From contig JAOAFW010000281.1 in assembly GCA_026416065.1 (NCBI GenBank), positions 1-5,443 of the forward strand: a DNA stretch of 5,443 bases. Reading direction: 5' to 3'. The notes under the pieces are model-generated. The model ran no database searches. It was not told the DNA's origin and saw only the letters and a list, made by a program, of their open reading frames with translations. Shown one piece after another: positions 4,858-5,443 of the stretch. Made by a program: the position numbers and the translations under genes. Position 1 is the first letter of the stretch, and the number at the start of each line of letters is the position of its first letter. Source of the stretch: Fimbriimonadales bacterium. Its GTDB lineage: Bacteria > Armatimonadota > Fimbriimonadia > Fimbriimonadales > GBS-DC.

Positions 4858-5025
4858 GCGTGGCTTCTTGTAATGTCAGTTTCCTATTGGGAACGCTGCG
4901 GCGTGGCTTGGACACGCCGTCCAAGCGATGCACAAGCTGGAAGTCTGTGCCGGGAGAGCGTTGATGTGCGCCGAAACCGGCTCCCGGCTCTTCTCATGAG
5001 ATTGCCTGATGAGGCGTCTTATCTC
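4858..5025. other. Hairpin-rich intergenic block upstream of the amidohydrolase gene
   Basis: Several stems follow one another. GTTTCC/GGGAAC (4879-4884/4889-4894) has one T-G pair. CGGCGTG/CACGCCG (4899-4905/4913-4919) and GCTTGGAC/GTCCAAGC (4906-4913/4919-4926) overlap and exclude each other. GCCGGGAG/CTCCCGGC (4949-4956/4981-4988) encloses a smaller GCCG/CGGC stem and is followed by TCTTCTC. GAGAT/ATCTC (4998-5002/5021-5025) encloses GCCT/AGGC. A direct repeat GGCGTGGCTT occurs at 4858-4867 and 4900-4909. No gene is supported here. It could be a terminator cluster, a structured RNA or decayed repeats. Confidence 0.45.
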
Positions 5026-5061
5026 CCCAACAAAAGCAGGAACAGAAGGAAATCCCTTGAA

Positions 5062-5067
5062 TATAGC
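5062..5067 (+). promoter_or_regulatory. Possible -10 box of the amidohydrolase gene
   Basis: TATAGC ends 7 nt before ATG 5075, again a spacing that would give a leaderless mRNA. The match to consensus is modest and no good -35 is seen. The competing reading is a Shine-Dalgarno GAAGGA (5045-5050) serving a TTG start at 5057. Confidence 0.3.
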
Positions 5068-5074
5068 TTGCGTT

Positions 5075-5443
5075 ATGAAGCGGCAGTTCCTACTCGCAGG
5101 CTGGTTAGTCTTATTCGTTTTCGCGTGGGCGCAAGATACGCCCTACCGACTGCCCGATGTGTACGCCCTGCGCGGCGCAAAGATTGTGTCCAACAGTGCG
5201 CCCCCCATCGAAAACGGCGTAATCGTGGTGCGCAACGGCGTGATTGTCGCGCTCGGCGACGCCAACACGCCCATTCCCGCCGACGCCGAAGTGATCGACG
5301 CAAGCGGACACACGGTGTACCCCGGCTTCATCGACGCTTTCTGCAGTCTCGGCATGCCCGCGCAAGCAAGCGACCCCGCCTACGCCAGCTACGAGCGCGG
5401 CAACACGCACCCCAACGCGCAGATTCGCCCAGAGCGTCAGGCG
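5075..5443 (+). CDS. Secreted amidohydrolase-like protein, N-terminal part (3' end outside window)
   Basis: The frame is open from ATG 5075 to the window end (123 residues). It begins with a signal peptide: MKRQ, a hydrophobic stretch at 5-18 and cleavage after Ala19 (AWA/Q). Then comes the N-terminal beta-sandwich of the amidohydrolase superfamily: YALRGAKIV, ENGVIVVRNGVIVALG (46-61), VIDASGHTVYPGFIDA (73-88). In active members the next residues are HxH, binding the metal; here they are Phe89-Cys-Ser91, so both histidines are missing. Residues near the end (THPNAQIRPERQA) resemble a subgroup of exported, HxH-lacking amidohydrolase-like proteins. Substrate and activity cannot be assigned. An upstream TTG at 5057 with a better-spaced purine stretch is an alternative start adding six residues; ATG gives the more typical signal-peptide N-terminus. 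Confidence 0.8.
   Translation, partial: MKRQFLLAGWLVLFVFAWAQDTPYRLPDVYALRGAKIVSNSAPPIENGVIVVRNGVIVALGDANTPIPADAEVIDASGHTVYPGFIDAFCSLGMPAQASDPAYASYERGNTHPNAQIRPERQA

Noticed and set aside
4557..4964. Plus-strand 135-codon frame crossing the dockerin gene start and the intergenic region
   Set aside because: It is antisense to the signal-peptide end of a supported gene and has no recognisable domain or ribosome-binding site.
5073..5410. Minus-strand frames opposite the amidohydrolase gene
   Set aside because: They are shadows of the plus-strand gene, which has a signal peptide and clear family motifs.

Overview
The window looks like chromosome from a moderately GC-rich bacterium, most plausibly an Armatimonadota (Fimbriimonadales-like) lineage. 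The main clues are a secreted protein ending in paired dockerin-type repeats of the DDADLL..LFNFG kind, a DUF1800 protein, a YumC-type ferredoxin-NADP reductase and a secreted amidohydrolase-fold protein. This assignment rests on remembered family styles, not on a search, and is moderate at best. No rRNA, tRNA, CRISPR, intact transposase or phage gene is visible.

Layout. 1-499 (+) is the C-terminal end of a DUF1800 protein, followed by two hairpins; the first has its T-tract on the minus strand. 500-767 is intergenic and ends in a 12-bp perfect dyad and a -10-like box set close to the next start codon. 768-2366 (+) is a two-gene operon: a type-2 ferredoxin/flavodoxin-NADP(+) reductase and riboflavin synthase alpha chain (ribE), 15 nt apart. 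2367-2420 holds two back-to-back palindromes between convergent genes. 2421-3850 (-) is a second two-gene operon: L-threonine 3-dehydrogenase (tdh) first, then ruvX (YqgF nuclease/Holliday-junction resolvase family), joined by a TGATG stop/start overlap. 3851-4001 contains a good promoter for tdh and a perfect 19-bp-arm hairpin. 4002-4775 (-) is a small secreted dockerin-repeat protein of unknown function. 4776-5074 is a divergent intergenic region with several hairpins. 5075-5443 (+) is the start of a secreted amidohydrolase-like protein that runs off the window.

How the genes relate. The reductase is an FAD enzyme and its operon partner makes riboflavin, the FAD precursor, so the pairing is functionally sensible. 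The tdh-ruvX pairing has no obvious shared pathway and looks like positional coupling only. The exported proteins at both edges and the dockerin protein are separate units. At two genes (the reductase and tdh), and less certainly the amidohydrolase, a -10-like box ends only 7-10 nt before the chosen ATG and no well-placed Shine-Dalgarno is seen, suggesting leaderless or near-leaderless mRNAs; ribE, ruvX and the dockerin gene do have Shine-Dalgarno sequences.

I did not find a clear undescribed multi-gene system. The best leads are regulatory or structural DNA: the 40-nt palindrome upstream of tdh, the dyad upstream of the reductase, the hairpin cluster upstream of the amidohydrolase, and the loss of the metal-binding HxH in that amidohydrolase-like protein.
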